Assembly (NCBI GenBank): GCA_965366365.1
Contig: CBDUEV010000010.1
Span: 1 to 63,730 of the forward strand
Length of the DNA stretch: 63,730 nt
Direction: 5' to 3'
Source of the DNA: CBDUEV01 sp965366365
GTDB taxonomy: Bacteria > Actinomycetota > Acidimicrobiia > Spongiisociales > JAENVV01
Every line of letters begins with the position of its first letter. Position 1 is the stretch's first letter. Under the pieces are notes generated by a model. That model did no database searches. It saw nothing but the letters and a program-made list of their open reading frames with translations, and was not told the DNA's origin. The position numbers and the translations under genes are program-made. Positions 51,234 to 60,119 of the stretch are shown one piece after another.

Positions 51234-52061
51234 TCAGATCAGTTCAGGCAGCAGCGCATCCAGCAGGGAGCTGAATCGGGTCTTCGCTCGGTCGGCGGTT
51301 TCCTTGACCTCCTCGTGGGAGAGAGCAGTCGGCGAGATGCCGGCTGCCAGATTGGTGACCAACGAGATACCGAGGACCTTGGCTCCCATGTGACGAGCCG
51401 CGATGGCCTCTGGGACGGTGGACATCCCGACGAGGTGTCCTCCCATTCCGGCCACCATGCGTATCTCTGCCGGCGTCTCATAGGTCGGTCCCGTGAACCA
51501 TGCGTAGATGCCTTGGTTCAAGGGCACGTGGACCTCGTGCCCGACCCTCTGGGCGAGCGAGCGGAGTCCGGCGTCGTAGGTGTGCGACATGTCGGGGAAA
51601 CGGGGGCCCAGCCGGTCGTCGTTGGGGCCGTGGAGCGGCGATTGGCCCGTCAGGTTGATGTGGTCGGAGATGAGAACCAGGTCGCCTGGTTCGAGACCCA
51701 ATCCCACCCCTCCGGCCGCGTTCGTCAGCACCACGGTCTTGGCACCGGCGGCCACGGCTGAGCGGACGGCGAAGACGACGGTGTCCAGACTGTGTCCCTC
51801 GTAGTAGTGGGCCCGTCCGGCGAGGACGAGGACTCGGCCATCGGCGATGGGGGCGGAGTACAGCGTGCCGGCGTGACCGGAGACGCCGGGGAGCGGAAAG
51901 CCGGGGATCTGGTCGTAGGAGACGGCGACCGCTTCGGCCAACCCGCTGCCGTAGTCGCTGAGTCCCGACCCGAGCACCAGCGCCACGTCGTGTCGTCGGT
52001 GGCCGGTGGTGGCGGCGATGGCGGCCGCGGCGGTTGTGATTCGTTCATAGGTATCGGTCAT
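51234..52061 (-). CDS. punA: purine-nucleoside phosphorylase, PunA type
   Basis: 275-residue trimeric-type PNP cleaving inosine and guanosine. LVLGSGLSDYGSGL, GRAHYYEGH, LTNAAGGVG, HINLTGQSPL and GPTYETPAEIRM are all signatures. ATG 52061 overlaps the deoA stop (ATGA), which fixes the start. Third gene of deoB-deoA-punA. The window thus has both PNP classes (see deoD). Confidence 0.94.
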   Translation of the reverse strand: MTDTYERITTAAAAIAATTGHRRHDVALVLGSGLSDYGSGLAEAVAVSYDQIPGFPLPGVSGHAGTLYSAPIADGRVLVLAGRAHYYEGHSLDTVVFAVRSAVAAGAKTVVLTNAAGGVGLGLEPGDLVLISDHINLTGQSPLHGPNDDRLGPRFPDMSHTYDAGLRSLAQRVGHEVHVPLNQGIYAWFTGPTYETPAEIRMVAGMGGHLVGMSTVPEAIAARHMGAKVLGISLVTNLAAGISPTALSHEEVKETADRAKTRFSSLLDALLPELI

Positions 52062-53365
52062 CCTGCCTCCACTCGGTCGATGATGAGAGGTGGAACCGCT
52101 ATCGCGTCTCCGATCTCGAAAGCGCTCAACACGAGCGCCATGACATGTTCGAGTTGCTCTGATTCCCGGTAGTGGATGGTGGCGAGTGGCTCCCCGCGGG
52201 TCACCTGGTCGCCGACCTTGTGGTGAACCGTGATGCCGACGCCGGGGTCGATGGAGTCCTCTTTGCGTTCTCGTCCGGCCCCCAATCGCATCGCAGCCAC
52301 CGCGATATCGAGGGCATCGCATTTGCGAAGGGTTCCGGCTTTCTCGGCCCCCACCTTCTCACGGTGGGGCGCGGCGGGGAGCACGGTGGGGTCGTCGATC
52401 ACCGACGGGTCGCCGCCTTGGGCTTCGATCACCTCGCCGAACAGCTCGAGGGCGCGCCCAGAGGTCACCGATGTTTCGAGCTGTGCTCGAGCATCGGCTT
52501 CGTCGGGCGAGACCCCGGCCAGGAGGAGCATCTCGACGCCGAGTGCCAGAGTCACCTCTGTGAGGTCGGCCGGACCTTCGCCCTTCAGTACGTCGATCGA
52601 TTCCCGTACCTCCAAGGCGTTGCCCACCTCGTGGCCGAGCGGTTGGTCCATGCCTGTGAGGAGGGCAACCACTTTCGTGCCGTGGGCCGAACCGATCCCC
52701 ACCATCGTCTCAGCCAGGAGCCGCGCCTGCGTGACGTCCTTCATGAAGGCGCCGCGGCCCACCTTGACGTCGAGCACCAACCCATCCAGATCTTCTGCCA
52801 GCTTCTTCGACATGATCGACGAGGAGATGAGCGGGATCGACTCGACGGTCCCTGTGGCGTCACGCAGGGCATACAGTTTCCGGTCGGCGGGTACCAGCGT
52901 CTCCGACTGGCCCGCCAGGACCAGCCCTGTCTTGGAGAGGATGCGCTCGAAGGTGGAGGGATCGAGGTTGGTCGTGAAGCCGGGAATCGTCTCGAGCTTG
53001 TCGAGGGTGCCGCCCGTGTGTCCGAGACCACGCCCACTCATCATGGGGATGGCGACCCCGCAGGCGGCCACCATCGGGGCGAGGGGGATGGAGACCTTGT
53101 CACCTACGCCTCCCGTCGAATGCTTGTCGACTTTTGGTGCGGCGATGGCCGAGAGCTCGAGCACGTCGCCGGAGTGCATCATCGCCTCCGTCCACACCGC
53201 CAACTCCTCGTGGGAGAGACCGTTGAGGTAGACCGCCATGGCCATGGCCGCCATCTGATAGTCGGGGACACTACCGCTGGTGAATCCGCTGATCAGCCAG
53301 CGGATCTCATTGGCGCTGAGGCGGCCGCCGTCCCGTTTCTTCTGGATCAGCTCGACCGCAGTCAT
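52058..53365 (-). CDS. deoA: thymidine / pyrimidine-nucleoside phosphorylase
   Basis: 435-residue phosphorylase cleaving thymidine or uridine to base and (deoxy)ribose-1-phosphate. KHSTGGVGDKVSIPLAP and MSGRGLGHTGGTLDKLE form the phosphate site; KKLAEDLDGLVLDVKVGRGA is the TP/PyNP signature. Length fits either thymidine phosphorylase or Pdp; the substrate cannot be settled by eye. ATG overlaps the deoB stop (ATGA). Confidence 0.92.
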   Translation of the reverse strand: MTAVELIQKKRDGGRLSANEIRWLISGFTSGSVPDYQMAAMAMAVYLNGLSHEELAVWTEAMMHSGDVLELSAIAAPKVDKHSTGGVGDKVSIPLAPMVAACGVAIPMMSGRGLGHTGGTLDKLETIPGFTTNLDPSTFERILSKTGLVLAGQSETLVPADRKLYALRDATGTVESIPLISSSIMSKKLAEDLDGLVLDVKVGRGAFMKDVTQARLLAETMVGIGSAHGTKVVALLTGMDQPLGHEVGNALEVRESIDVLKGEGPADLTEVTLALGVEMLLLAGVSPDEADARAQLETSVTSGRALELFGEVIEAQGGDPSVIDDPTVLPAAPHREKVGAEKAGTLRKCDALDIAVAAMRLGAGRERKEDSIDPGVGITVHHKVGDQVTRGEPLATIHYRESEQLEHVMALVLSAFEIGDAIAVPPLIIDRVEAG

Positions 53366-54537
53366 GCGATCTCCTGCCAGAAGGACACGGCCTGGTCGGG
53401 CGCCGGCAGGCCGAAGCCCTCCGCAAGGGTGGCGGCGATGTCGCAGAACTGGGAGCGGTCACCGAGATCCTCGCCTGCCGCGTTTCTTCCGGCTACCAGC
53501 AGGGGAACGAATTCGCGGGTGTGATCGGTCGAGCCATCGGTCGGGTCGTTCCCGTGATCAGCCGTGAACACCAGCAGGTCGTCCGGGCCGAGCGCCTCCA
53601 CCAACCTCGGTAGGTAGGAGTCGATGACCTGGAGCCCCTGGTAGTAGCCGGCGGGGTTCTCCCGATGGCCGTACACCATGTCGAGATCCACCAGGTTCGT
53701 GAAGATGATCCCTCGGTCCGTACGGGCCATGGCGGCCAGGGTGCGTTCCAGGCCATCGGCGTCGCCCTCCGTGTGTTCTGCGGACGTGAGCCCCTGTCCG
53801 GCAAAGAGATCTTCGATCTTTCCGATCCCGTGCACCGACATGCCCGCGTCCTTGGCGTGATCGAGGAGGGTGGGCGAGTGCGGCGGCATGGCGTAGTCGT
53901 GGCGCTGGTAGGTCCTCTGGAAGGAACCGGGTTCGCCGACAAAGGGTCGTGCGATGATGCGTCCGATGCGGTACTCGTTGCAGTGCCGTCTGGCGATCTC
54001 ACACACGCGATACAGCTCGTCGAGGGGAACACGATCGGTGTGGGCGGCGATCTGAAACACCGAGTCCGCCGAGGTGTAGAGGATCAGCGCGCCTGTCTCG
54101 AGATGTTGGGGCCCGAGGTCCTCGATGATGACCGTCCCGGATGCTGCGTAGTTGCCGATGAACTCGTACCCGGATTCGTCGGAGATGGCGTTGACCAGTT
54201 CGGCAGGGAATCCGGTGTCGGTGTAGGTGGCGAAGGCTCGGCTGGTGATGACACCGGCGATTTCCCAGTGCCCCGTGGTCGAGTCTTTGGCGGCGGAAGC
54301 CTCGGCGCACCGTCCGTAGGCCATCGACGGGGATGGATGGGGAGGGACGCCCGCCAGGTCCGGATGGAGGTTCCCCAACCCGGCGGCGGCGAAATTCGGA
54401 AGATCGAACCCACCGACGGCGGCGGCGGTGTGCCCGAGGGTATCGGAGCCCTCGTCCCCGTAGTCTGCGGCGTCGGGTGCCTCTCCGGCTCCACACGAAT
54501 CCATGACGATGATGACGGCGGTTCTCAGCTCTCTCAT
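53362..54537 (-). CDS. deoB: phosphopentomutase
   Basis: 391-residue alkaline-phosphatase-fold mutase that turns (deoxy)ribose-1-phosphate into the 5-phosphate. VIVMDSCGAGEAPDAADYGD holds the metal Asp, with DTLGHTA and DSTTGHWE (the phosphothreonine region), NLVDLDMVYGHRENP, and FTADHGNDPT. It lies first in deoB-deoA-punA and feeds products of both phosphorylases. ATG 54537 follows TAGGGT by 6 bases, so it is probably leaderless. Confidence 0.94.
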   Translation of the reverse strand: MRELRTAVIIVMDSCGAGEAPDAADYGDEGSDTLGHTAAAVGGFDLPNFAAAGLGNLHPDLAGVPPHPSPSMAYGRCAEASAAKDSTTGHWEIAGVITSRAFATYTDTGFPAELVNAISDESGYEFIGNYAASGTVIIEDLGPQHLETGALILYTSADSVFQIAAHTDRVPLDELYRVCEIARRHCNEYRIGRIIARPFVGEPGSFQRTYQRHDYAMPPHSPTLLDHAKDAGMSVHGIGKIEDLFAGQGLTSAEHTEGDADGLERTLAAMARTDRGIIFTNLVDLDMVYGHRENPAGYYQGLQVIDSYLPRLVEALGPDDLLVFTADHGNDPTDGSTDHTREFVPLLVAGRNAAGEDLGDRSQFCDIAATLAEGFGLPAPDQAVSFWQEIA

Positions 54538-54543
54538 TCTTTC

Positions 54544-54549
54544 ACCCTA
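54544..54549 (-). promoter_or_regulatory. -10-like element, leaderless deoB
   Basis: TAGGGT on the minus strand, 6 bases before ATG 54537. It faces away from the TAGGCT box of the plus-strand neighbour. Confidence 0.5.
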
Positions 54550-54585
54550 CCCTGGAGAGTGCGCAGCTACAGACCAGGCGATGGG

Positions 54586-54591
54586 TAGGCT
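54586..54591 (+). promoter_or_regulatory. -10-like element, leaderless gene at 54599
   Basis: TAGGCT ends 7 bases before GTG 54599. No ribosome-binding site, again the leaderless geometry. Confidence 0.5.
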
Positions 54592-54598
54592 CGACACG

Positions 54599-55273
54599 GT
54601 GAATGATCCACAGGAACGGGGCATTCCGGGGGTCGAGCGGCGCCCGGACGGATTCGTCCTTCGAGACGTGGGAGACACCCCGGCGGCCGCCTTGGCGACG
54701 ATGGGGTTTGCGGGCATCTTCATGCTGATCCCGTTGGTGGTGGGCATCATCATCATGTTCGGGACGAGGTCGCAGGGTTCGGCCTTTCCGGCAGTGATCG
54801 GCTTTGGGATGGCCGGGGTGTTCCTCCTCGTGGGTGCAGCGATCTTCGCTACCGCGTTCGGGAAGCTTCGGATCACGCGCCAGTGGGAACCGGGGGAGTT
54901 GATCTCGCCGATTTGGCCCATTCCGCTGGGGACTCCGGTCGAAATCAGATTCAGGCGTCTGGCCCGTCGCGCTGATCCCACGGGTGTCGACCTGACTGGT
55001 CGCCTGGTGCTTCGGGAATCCGTGACGTTTCGTCAGGGCACCGACACGCGGACGGTGACCGAGGATGTCGCCGTCTTCCCGTTGGATGTGACGATGCAGC
55101 TCTCGAACGCGCCGGGTGTGGCAGCCGCATTCACCGTCACGGTGCCGGCCGACGCCCCGCCGTCGTTCGAGTTGGAACACAACCGACTGCAATGGTGGGT
55201 CGAGCTCGAACCGGTGGCGGACGGAGATGACTCGCGGTTCAAGCTATGGGTGCGCCCGGAGGTGACCGCATGA
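54599..55273 (+). CDS. two-helix membrane protein of a three-gene cassette, unknown
   Basis: About 224 residues. An N-terminal cytoplasmic-like part (GVERRPDGFVLRDVGDTPA) leads into two membrane helices (GFAGIFMLIPLVVGIIIMF; VIGFGMAGVFLLVGAAIFA). A C-terminal beta-rich domain follows (VEIRFRRLARRADPTGVDLTG; VPADAPPSFELEHNRLQWWV). This tail wording, with S-F-E-L and W-W-V-E-L, looks arrestin-like or like DUF3592-type fusions, but I give no family name. GTG 54599 is set by the -10; upstream ATGs overlap the promoter. The stop overlaps the next ATG (ATGA). Confidence 0.65.
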   Translation: MNDPQERGIPGVERRPDGFVLRDVGDTPAAALATMGFAGIFMLIPLVVGIIIMFGTRSQGSAFPAVIGFGMAGVFLLVGAAIFATAFGKLRITRQWEPGELISPIWPIPLGTPVEIRFRRLARRADPTGVDLTGRLVLRESVTFRQGTDTRTVTEDVAVFPLDVTMQLSNAPGVAAAFTVTVPADAPPSFELEHNRLQWWVELEPVADGDDSRFKLWVRPEVTA

Positions 55274-55614
55274 TCTCGTTTCGTTTCGATGACCCGCGGG
55301 CCCGACCCGGTGAACAGATCCGAGGAACGGTCGCCTGGTCCGCCGAACAGAAGGCGCCCAAGGCGGTGATCGTGGCGGCGGGTCTCGTCACGGAGGGGCG
55401 AGGCGACAGCGATGAGTTGACGGTGTTCGAGCGCACGATCCCTAATCCTGCGACTGAGGGAACCGTCGACTTTGCGTTCGACGTACCGATCGACGCTCCC
55501 TGCACGTACGACGGACAGTTGATCCGAGTGAGGTGGAGAGTCACTGTGCGCCTCGATCTTCCGTGGGCGATCGACGCGCACGAGGAAGCGCCCTTCGCGG
55601 TGGTGGCCAAGTGA
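55270..55614 (+). CDS. arrestin-like beta-sandwich protein, unknown
   Basis: 114-residue beta-rich protein (SFRFDDPRARPGEQIRGTVAW; AAGLVTEGRGDSDELTVFER; VDFAFDVPIDAPCTYDGQLI). The pattern of a positively directed first strand and a VPIDAP-x-TYDGQLI loop recalls SpoOM/arrestin N-domains. No catalytic residues are seen. Its ATG overlaps the upstream stop and its TGA overlaps the next GTG, so the three proteins are made together, probably in equal ratio. Confidence 0.6.
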   Translation: MISFRFDDPRARPGEQIRGTVAWSAEQKAPKAVIVAAGLVTEGRGDSDELTVFERTIPNPATEGTVDFAFDVPIDAPCTYDGQLIRVRWRVTVRLDLPWAIDAHEEAPFAVVAK

Positions 55615-56252
55615 TCGATCCCTATCGCGCGGCGGGTTTGGCACGAAATCCCTTTGTCGTCGACGGGCCCCGAGTCGACCGCAGCGTCTGGCTGGACCGT
55701 GGATTCTCGGAGGCGGTGGTCGCGCCCAACACTCTGGTGCAGTTCCTCGGGGAGAAGGGTGCAGGCAAGACCGCCCACCTTCTCCACTGGCAACGGCAGG
55801 CAGCCGGGCCCTACCGGCATGTGGCGCCCGGTTGGAATCGTCTCCGCCTTCCCCCGCTGTCGGGTCGCGTCGTCTACTGGGACGAGGCAGACCGAATCCC
55901 GCCTCCCGCCCTCGCAGCCGGTCTGCGAAGGATGAGGCGGCGCAACGCCACTGTGGTGGTGGGGACCCATCAGGACCTGAGCAGGTGGGCGCGATGGGCA
56001 GGCATGGAGGTGACCACCATACGGCTGGGCGGGGTGGGTGAGGGAGAGGTGCAGCAGTGGGCCGACCTGCGGATCCGGGCGGCGTCCATCGATGAGCGGC
56101 TGGCGCGGCGCGTGCTGGGTGAGGTTCCGCATACATTCGCTCAACCCACCGACCAGGCCTCCTGGCGCGACATCGGGGACGCTCTTCATAGCTGGGCCGC
56201 CACGCGGGTCCGAGAGCATGCTCGTTCTCTCGTCGACACAGTGCAGGGGTAG
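55611..56252 (+). CDS. P-loop ATPase-like protein, unknown
   Basis: 213-residue protein. The P-loop is GEKGAGKTAHL (about 43-53) and a Walker B-like strand is VVYWDEADRIPPPALA (about 82-97). VVVGTHQDLSRWARWAG suggests a sensor-1 position. The C-terminus is helical. It resembles a small AAA/STAND-type ATPase, but length and lack of further motifs prevent naming. GTG overlaps the arrestin-like gene stop (GTGA). The set of membrane, sandwich and NTPase proteins suggests an energy-driven membrane assembly. Confidence 0.6.
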   Translation: MIDPYRAAGLARNPFVVDGPRVDRSVWLDRGFSEAVVAPNTLVQFLGEKGAGKTAHLLHWQRQAAGPYRHVAPGWNRLRLPPLSGRVVYWDEADRIPPPALAAGLRRMRRRNATVVVGTHQDLSRWARWAGMEVTTIRLGGVGEGEVQQWADLRIRAASIDERLARRVLGEVPHTFAQPTDQASWRDIGDALHSWAATRVREHARSLVDTVQG

Positions 56253-56272
56253 CGCTCGGCTGAGGCGGGCGC

Positions 56273-56560
56273 CTAGCGCTTAACGCGGACCCTGCCGTTG
56301 CGGGTTTCAACCCCTTCCTCGGCGAGGAGACGGGCCTGGCGGTCTTCGTGACCGGGGACGAGCCGTCCCGACGAGTTGACCACGCGCCACCACGGCAAAC
56401 CTTCGGATCCTCGCAAGAGGTTGCCGACCGCTCGGGCGGCGCCGGGGAACCCAGCCTCGGTGGCGACCTCTCCGTAGGTGACGACCTCGCCGGGTTGCAG
56501 GGACTCCAAGACGCCCCGCACGGCGGTTTCGAAATCCGGACCGTTGGGCGGCCCGACCAT
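56273..56560 (-). CDS. alkyltransferase-like protein (ATL), Cys-less MGMT homologue
   Basis: 95-residue protein of the MGMT C-domain: YGEVATEAGFPGAARAVGNLL and PWWRVVNSSGRLVPG. Real methyltransferases have P-C-H-R-V with the acceptor Cys; here it is P-W-W-R-V, so it cannot accept alkyl groups. ATL proteins bind O6-alkylguanine and hand it to nucleotide excision repair in other bacteria and yeast. ATG overlaps the upp stop by one base (TGATG). Confidence 0.83.
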   Translation of the reverse strand: MVGPPNGPDFETAVRGVLESLQPGEVVTYGEVATEAGFPGAARAVGNLLRGSEGLPWWRVVNSSGRLVPGHEDRQARLLAEEGVETRNGRVRVKR

Positions 56561-57180
56561 CAGAAGGTTCCGAAGAGGCGATCCCCCATATCTCCAAGAC
56601 CGGGACGGATGTAGAACTTGTAGTCCAGTTCCCGATCCACCGTTGCCGTGACGACTCGCACATCAGGGTGGTCGGCCTCCATCTGTTCGACCCCGACCGG
56701 AGCAGCGAGCACGCACAGCGCAGTGATGTCGGAGGCGCCCTTGTCCTTGACCTTCTGAACCGCCCACGACAGCGATCCGCCCGTGGCGAGCATCGGTTCG
56801 AGGATGAAGACCTTGCTGCTCGCCAGGTCGGGGAGCTTCGTGTAGTACTCCATCGGTTGGATTGTCTCTTCGTCTCGGGCGACTCCGATGTAGCCGACCT
56901 TGACGTCGGGGATCACATCGAAGACGGCGTTGAGGAGCCCGAGACCTGCTCGGAGGACCGCAACGGCGACCAGATTGTCGGCGACGAGCTTTCCCGGGGT
57001 GGTCTCGAGCGGCGTGTCGACCTGCACCTCTTTGAGTTTGACGTCTTGGGTCGCTTCGAAAATGAGGAGATAGGCGAGCCGCCGCGCCGCCTCGCGAAAC
57101 TGTTGGGGGCCCGTGTCCTTCTTGCGCAGCAACGTCAGATAGTGCTGGGCAAGCGGGTGGTCGACCACGGTCAGGCTCAC
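56560..57180 (-). CDS. upp: uracil phosphoribosyltransferase
   Basis: 206-residue Upp making UMP from uracil and PRPP. VVDHPLAQHYLTLLRKKDT and the PRPP loop MLATGGSL (about 130) are clear, with YYTKLPDL and the C-terminal RPGLGDMGDRLFGT. GTG 57180 has GAGGAGG 5 bases upstream. It is upstream of, and coupled to, the ATL gene. It salvages uracil released by the nucleoside phosphorylases. Confidence 0.94.
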   Translation of the reverse strand: MSLTVVDHPLAQHYLTLLRKKDTGPQQFREAARRLAYLLIFEATQDVKLKEVQVDTPLETTPGKLVADNLVAVAVLRAGLGLLNAVFDVIPDVKVGYIGVARDEETIQPMEYYTKLPDLASSKVFILEPMLATGGSLSWAVQKVKDKGASDITALCVLAAPVGVEQMEADHPDVRVVTATVDRELDYKFYIRPGLGDMGDRLFGTF

Positions 57181-57208
57181 GAAATCCTCCTCGACGAATC
57201 CGGCCGCG

Positions 57209-57214
57209 ACTCTA
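57209..57214 (-). promoter_or_regulatory. -10-like element for upp
   Basis: TAGAGT on the minus strand, about 28 bases before GTG 57180. The leader contains the GAGGAGG site. Confidence 0.45.
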
Positions 57215-57236
57215 GTGAGTGAGGGGACCCGGTGCG

Positions 57237-59972
57237 TCAGCCGGTGTTGCGGAGTCCGGCCGCAATCCCGTTCACGGTCAACAGGAGCGCCCTCCTGAGC
57301 AGCGGGTCGTCACCGGACTCGGTGCGTGACCGAGCCAGGAGCGCCACCTGGAGATAGTTGAGCGGGTCGAGGTACCGGTCTCGAACCGCCAGCGTCCGCT
57401 TCAGCGTCGGGTTCGTGTCGATGAGGTCGTCTTCGCCGGTCACGGCCAGGATTTCTCGCGCCGTGAGTTCGTATTCCTGACGGATCACGTCGAAGACGCT
57501 CCGATGTTCGGGGGGGACCAGGAGATCGGCGTAACGCTTGGCGATGGTCATGTCGGTCTTGCGGAGGGTCATCTCCACATTGGCGAGGAAGGTGGACATG
57601 AACGACCACTTCTCGTACATCGAACGAAGCTCGTCGCCGAGCCCGGCTTCTCGGGCATGCGCCAGGCCCGTTCCCACCCCGAACCAGCCGGGCAGGATCT
57701 GGCGGGTCTGAGTCCACCCGAACACCCAGGGAATCGCCCGCAAGTTCTCGAGCCCGTCGCTGCCCTTGCGGCGGGCCGGGCGAGATCCGATGTTGAGGTC
57801 TCCCAACTCGTCGACAGGGGTGCATGAGCGGAAGAACTCGACGAGGGCTTCGGATTCGACGAGATTCCGGTAGGCCGCAAACGCCGCCCCCGAGATGGCG
57901 TCCATGGTCTGGTCCCATCCCGCCAGTGTCTCCGTCGTCTGGCGCGGCTTCCTGTGCAGGGTCGACGCTTCCAGCACCGCCGCCAGCGTGAGTTCGAGGT
58001 TGCGTCGAGCCAGCCGGGGGAGCCCGTACTTGTCCGAGATCACCTCGCCTTGTTCGGTCAGCTTCAGCGGCCCGTCGACCGTTCCGAACGGTTGGGCCAT
58101 GATGGCGGCGTGGGTGGGGCCACCGCCTCGCCCGACCGTTCCGCCGCGGCCATGGAACAGCCGCAAGACCACCTGGTGGCGCGCCGCAACGTTGCGCAGG
58201 TCGCGTTGCGCCTTGTAGATCTCCCACTGCGAGGTGGTGATCCCTCCGTGCTTGTTCGAATCCGAGTAGCCGAGCATGACTTCCTGGACGTCACCTCGAA
58301 TTGCCACCACCTTTCGGTAGCCCGGGTCGGCCAGCATTTCGTCGAGGATCTGCCCGGCTATCCGCAGCTCGTCGATCGTTTCGAGGAGGGGCACGAAACC
58401 GACCGTGGCGAGCCCGGTATGGACGTCGACCAAACCAGCCTCGCGGGCCAGCACGACGGCGGTGAGAACATCCTCCACGCCCCTCGTCATCGAGATGATG
58501 TAGCTGTCGATGACTTCCGGGCCAAACCGGTCCTGCGCTTCGCGGATCGTGCGAAAGGTTTCCATGGTGGTGCGCGGCTCACCGTCGAGGCTCGCCGTCG
58601 GTGAGGACAGCGGACGCCGAGCGAGGAGTTCTTGCGAGAGCAGGGTTCTTCTCTCGCTGACCGACATGGCCCGAAGGTCGATGTCGAGCCGATCGTAGAG
58701 GTGGGAGAGGAGGTCCTCGTGCTTCTGTGCGTGCTCCCTGATGTCCATGGTGGCCATGCGGAATCCGAAGGCGGCGACCGTCCGAATCAGGCGGGCGAGC
58801 GAACCCTGGGCGATCAGCTGACCCTGGTTGGCCGAGAGGGATCGGGCCATGATCTGCAGGTCGTGAATCAACTCCTGAGAGCTGAGATAGTCACGACCGG
58901 GTCGGTGCTTGCTGCGCTCGGTGATGCGTGTGCGGGTGGCATGCAACCGCTGGTGGATGTAGCCGCATTTCAGCCGGTACGGCTCCTCGGCGTTCATAGC
59001 CCCAAAACGGTCGAACACCTCAGGCAGCGAGGCGCGATCGTTGCTCAGGCTCGCGGCAAGCTCCTCACTGATGTCATGAATGGCGACCGATGAGCTGACG
59101 TCGGCGGACAGAGCCTCGATGCCGGCGATGAGATTCCTGAGCCCGTGTTCGTGTTGCATTTCCAGGACTTCCATCGTCACGGAGGGCGTCACGAAGGGAT
59201 TGCCGTCGCGATCGCCTCCCACCCACGTGCCGAAGCGGATCGGGCTGGAGGTATCGGGTGGGTCGATGCCTAGCCGCTGGACTTGCAGGTCGTATTCCTC
59301 CAGCAGCGGCGGGACCACTTCGTTGAAGAGCTGATCGAAGTAGAAGAGGGTTGAGCGAGCTTCGTCGAGCGGCTGTGGCCGGTCGAGGCGCAGTTCGTCG
59401 GTTTGCCAGATGAGGTCGATGACCTCGGCGACTCGTCGGTCGATCCGGCGACGATCTGCGTCCGTTGCCCGGGGGTCCAGGCGTTCCTCGAGGAGGAGGG
59501 CGATGTCGGCCAACTTGGTGAGGATCGAGCGACGGGCGGCCTCGGTGGGGTGGGCGGTGAACACCGGCTTGAGCTCGACCCGGGCGACGATCTCGGCGAT
59601 TTGGCTTCGGTCGAGACCGGCCGCCTCGATGCGGTCGACGGTTGCCTCCAGCCATTCCGCCTCTCGGTCAGAGCGGGCGGCCAGCTGCTCGACTCGATGA
59701 GTCTGCTCGGCGACGTTGGCGAGGTAGAAGTACGAGGTGAAGGCTCGAACCAGTCGAATGGTGGTGGAGAGGTCCAGTCCCGTGAGTAGTCGCTCGAGCT
59801 CGGCGGCGTCGGTCTCGGTGGGTTCGTCGCGCAGGCGTTTGGTGAGAGCGCGGACCTTCTCGACGAGCTCGAGGAGTTCGGGGCCGTGCTGCCGGGTCAG
59901 GGTCTCTCCGAGTTGGGTTCCCAACCGGCGGATGTCTGTTCGAAGGGCGGCGTCGCGATCGTGTGAGGTCAC
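57237..59972 (-). CDS. ppc: phosphoenolpyruvate carboxylase
   Basis: 911-residue anaplerotic enzyme adding bicarbonate to PEP to give oxaloacetate. VFTAHPTEAARRSIL carries the catalytic His; WVGGDRDGNPFVT, the signature YSDSNKHGGITTSQWEIYKAQ region (read it as YSDSNKHGGITTSQ plus WEIYKA), FHGRGGTVGRGGGPTHAAI, and the C-terminal RNTG end are all typical. The GTG at 59972 lies 6 bases after a TAGCCT -10 with no Shine-Dalgarno, so it is probably leaderless. Confidence 0.95.
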   Translation of the reverse strand: MTSHDRDAALRTDIRRLGTQLGETLTRQHGPELLELVEKVRALTKRLRDEPTETDAAELERLLTGLDLSTTIRLVRAFTSYFYLANVAEQTHRVEQLAARSDREAEWLEATVDRIEAAGLDRSQIAEIVARVELKPVFTAHPTEAARRSILTKLADIALLLEERLDPRATDADRRRIDRRVAEVIDLIWQTDELRLDRPQPLDEARSTLFYFDQLFNEVVPPLLEEYDLQVQRLGIDPPDTSSPIRFGTWVGGDRDGNPFVTPSVTMEVLEMQHEHGLRNLIAGIEALSADVSSSVAIHDISEELAASLSNDRASLPEVFDRFGAMNAEEPYRLKCGYIHQRLHATRTRITERSKHRPGRDYLSSQELIHDLQIMARSLSANQGQLIAQGSLARLIRTVAAFGFRMATMDIREHAQKHEDLLSHLYDRLDIDLRAMSVSERRTLLSQELLARRPLSSPTASLDGEPRTTMETFRTIREAQDRFGPEVIDSYIISMTRGVEDVLTAVVLAREAGLVDVHTGLATVGFVPLLETIDELRIAGQILDEMLADPGYRKVVAIRGDVQEVMLGYSDSNKHGGITTSQWEIYKAQRDLRNVAARHQVVLRLFHGRGGTVGRGGGPTHAAIMAQPFGTVDGPLKLTEQGEVISDKYGLPRLARRNLELTLAAVLEASTLHRKPRQTTETLAGWDQTMDAISGAAFAAYRNLVESEALVEFFRSCTPVDELGDLNIGSRPARRKGSDGLENLRAIPWVFGWTQTRQILPGWFGVGTGLAHAREAGLGDELRSMYEKWSFMSTFLANVEMTLRKTDMTIAKRYADLLVPPEHRSVFDVIRQEYELTAREILAVTGEDDLIDTNPTLKRTLAVRDRYLDPLNYLQVALLARSRTESGDDPLLRRALLLTVNGIAAGLRNTG

Positions 59973-59978
59973 CGGGGC

Positions 59979-59984
59979 AGGCTA
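59979..59984 (-). promoter_or_regulatory. -10-like element, leaderless ppc
   Basis: TAGCCT on the minus strand, separated from GTG 59972 by gccccg (6 bases). Confidence 0.5.
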
Positions 59985-60061
59985 ACGGACCGGCCGGGGC
60001 GGCGTCCCACGATCCCGCATTCCGCGGAGGGGGAGCCCTGTCCTGGTTCCGAGGCGACCAC

Positions 60062-60067
60062 TAGAGT
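60062..60067 (+). promoter_or_regulatory. -10-like element before UDP-glucose dehydrogenase
   Basis: TAGAGT lies 52 bases before ATG 60120. A purine-rich ggggg site precedes the ATG. No clear -35. Confidence 0.4.
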
Positions 60068-60119
60068 GTCGGTCGGACCCGGGGATCGGTTTGGCGGCGG
60101 GGTCACAAGGGGGTTGTTG

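Noticed and set aside
51234..52322. Longer PunA starting inside deoA
   Set aside because: Extension is a shadow of deoA; ATG 52061 overlaps the deoA stop and gives normal length.
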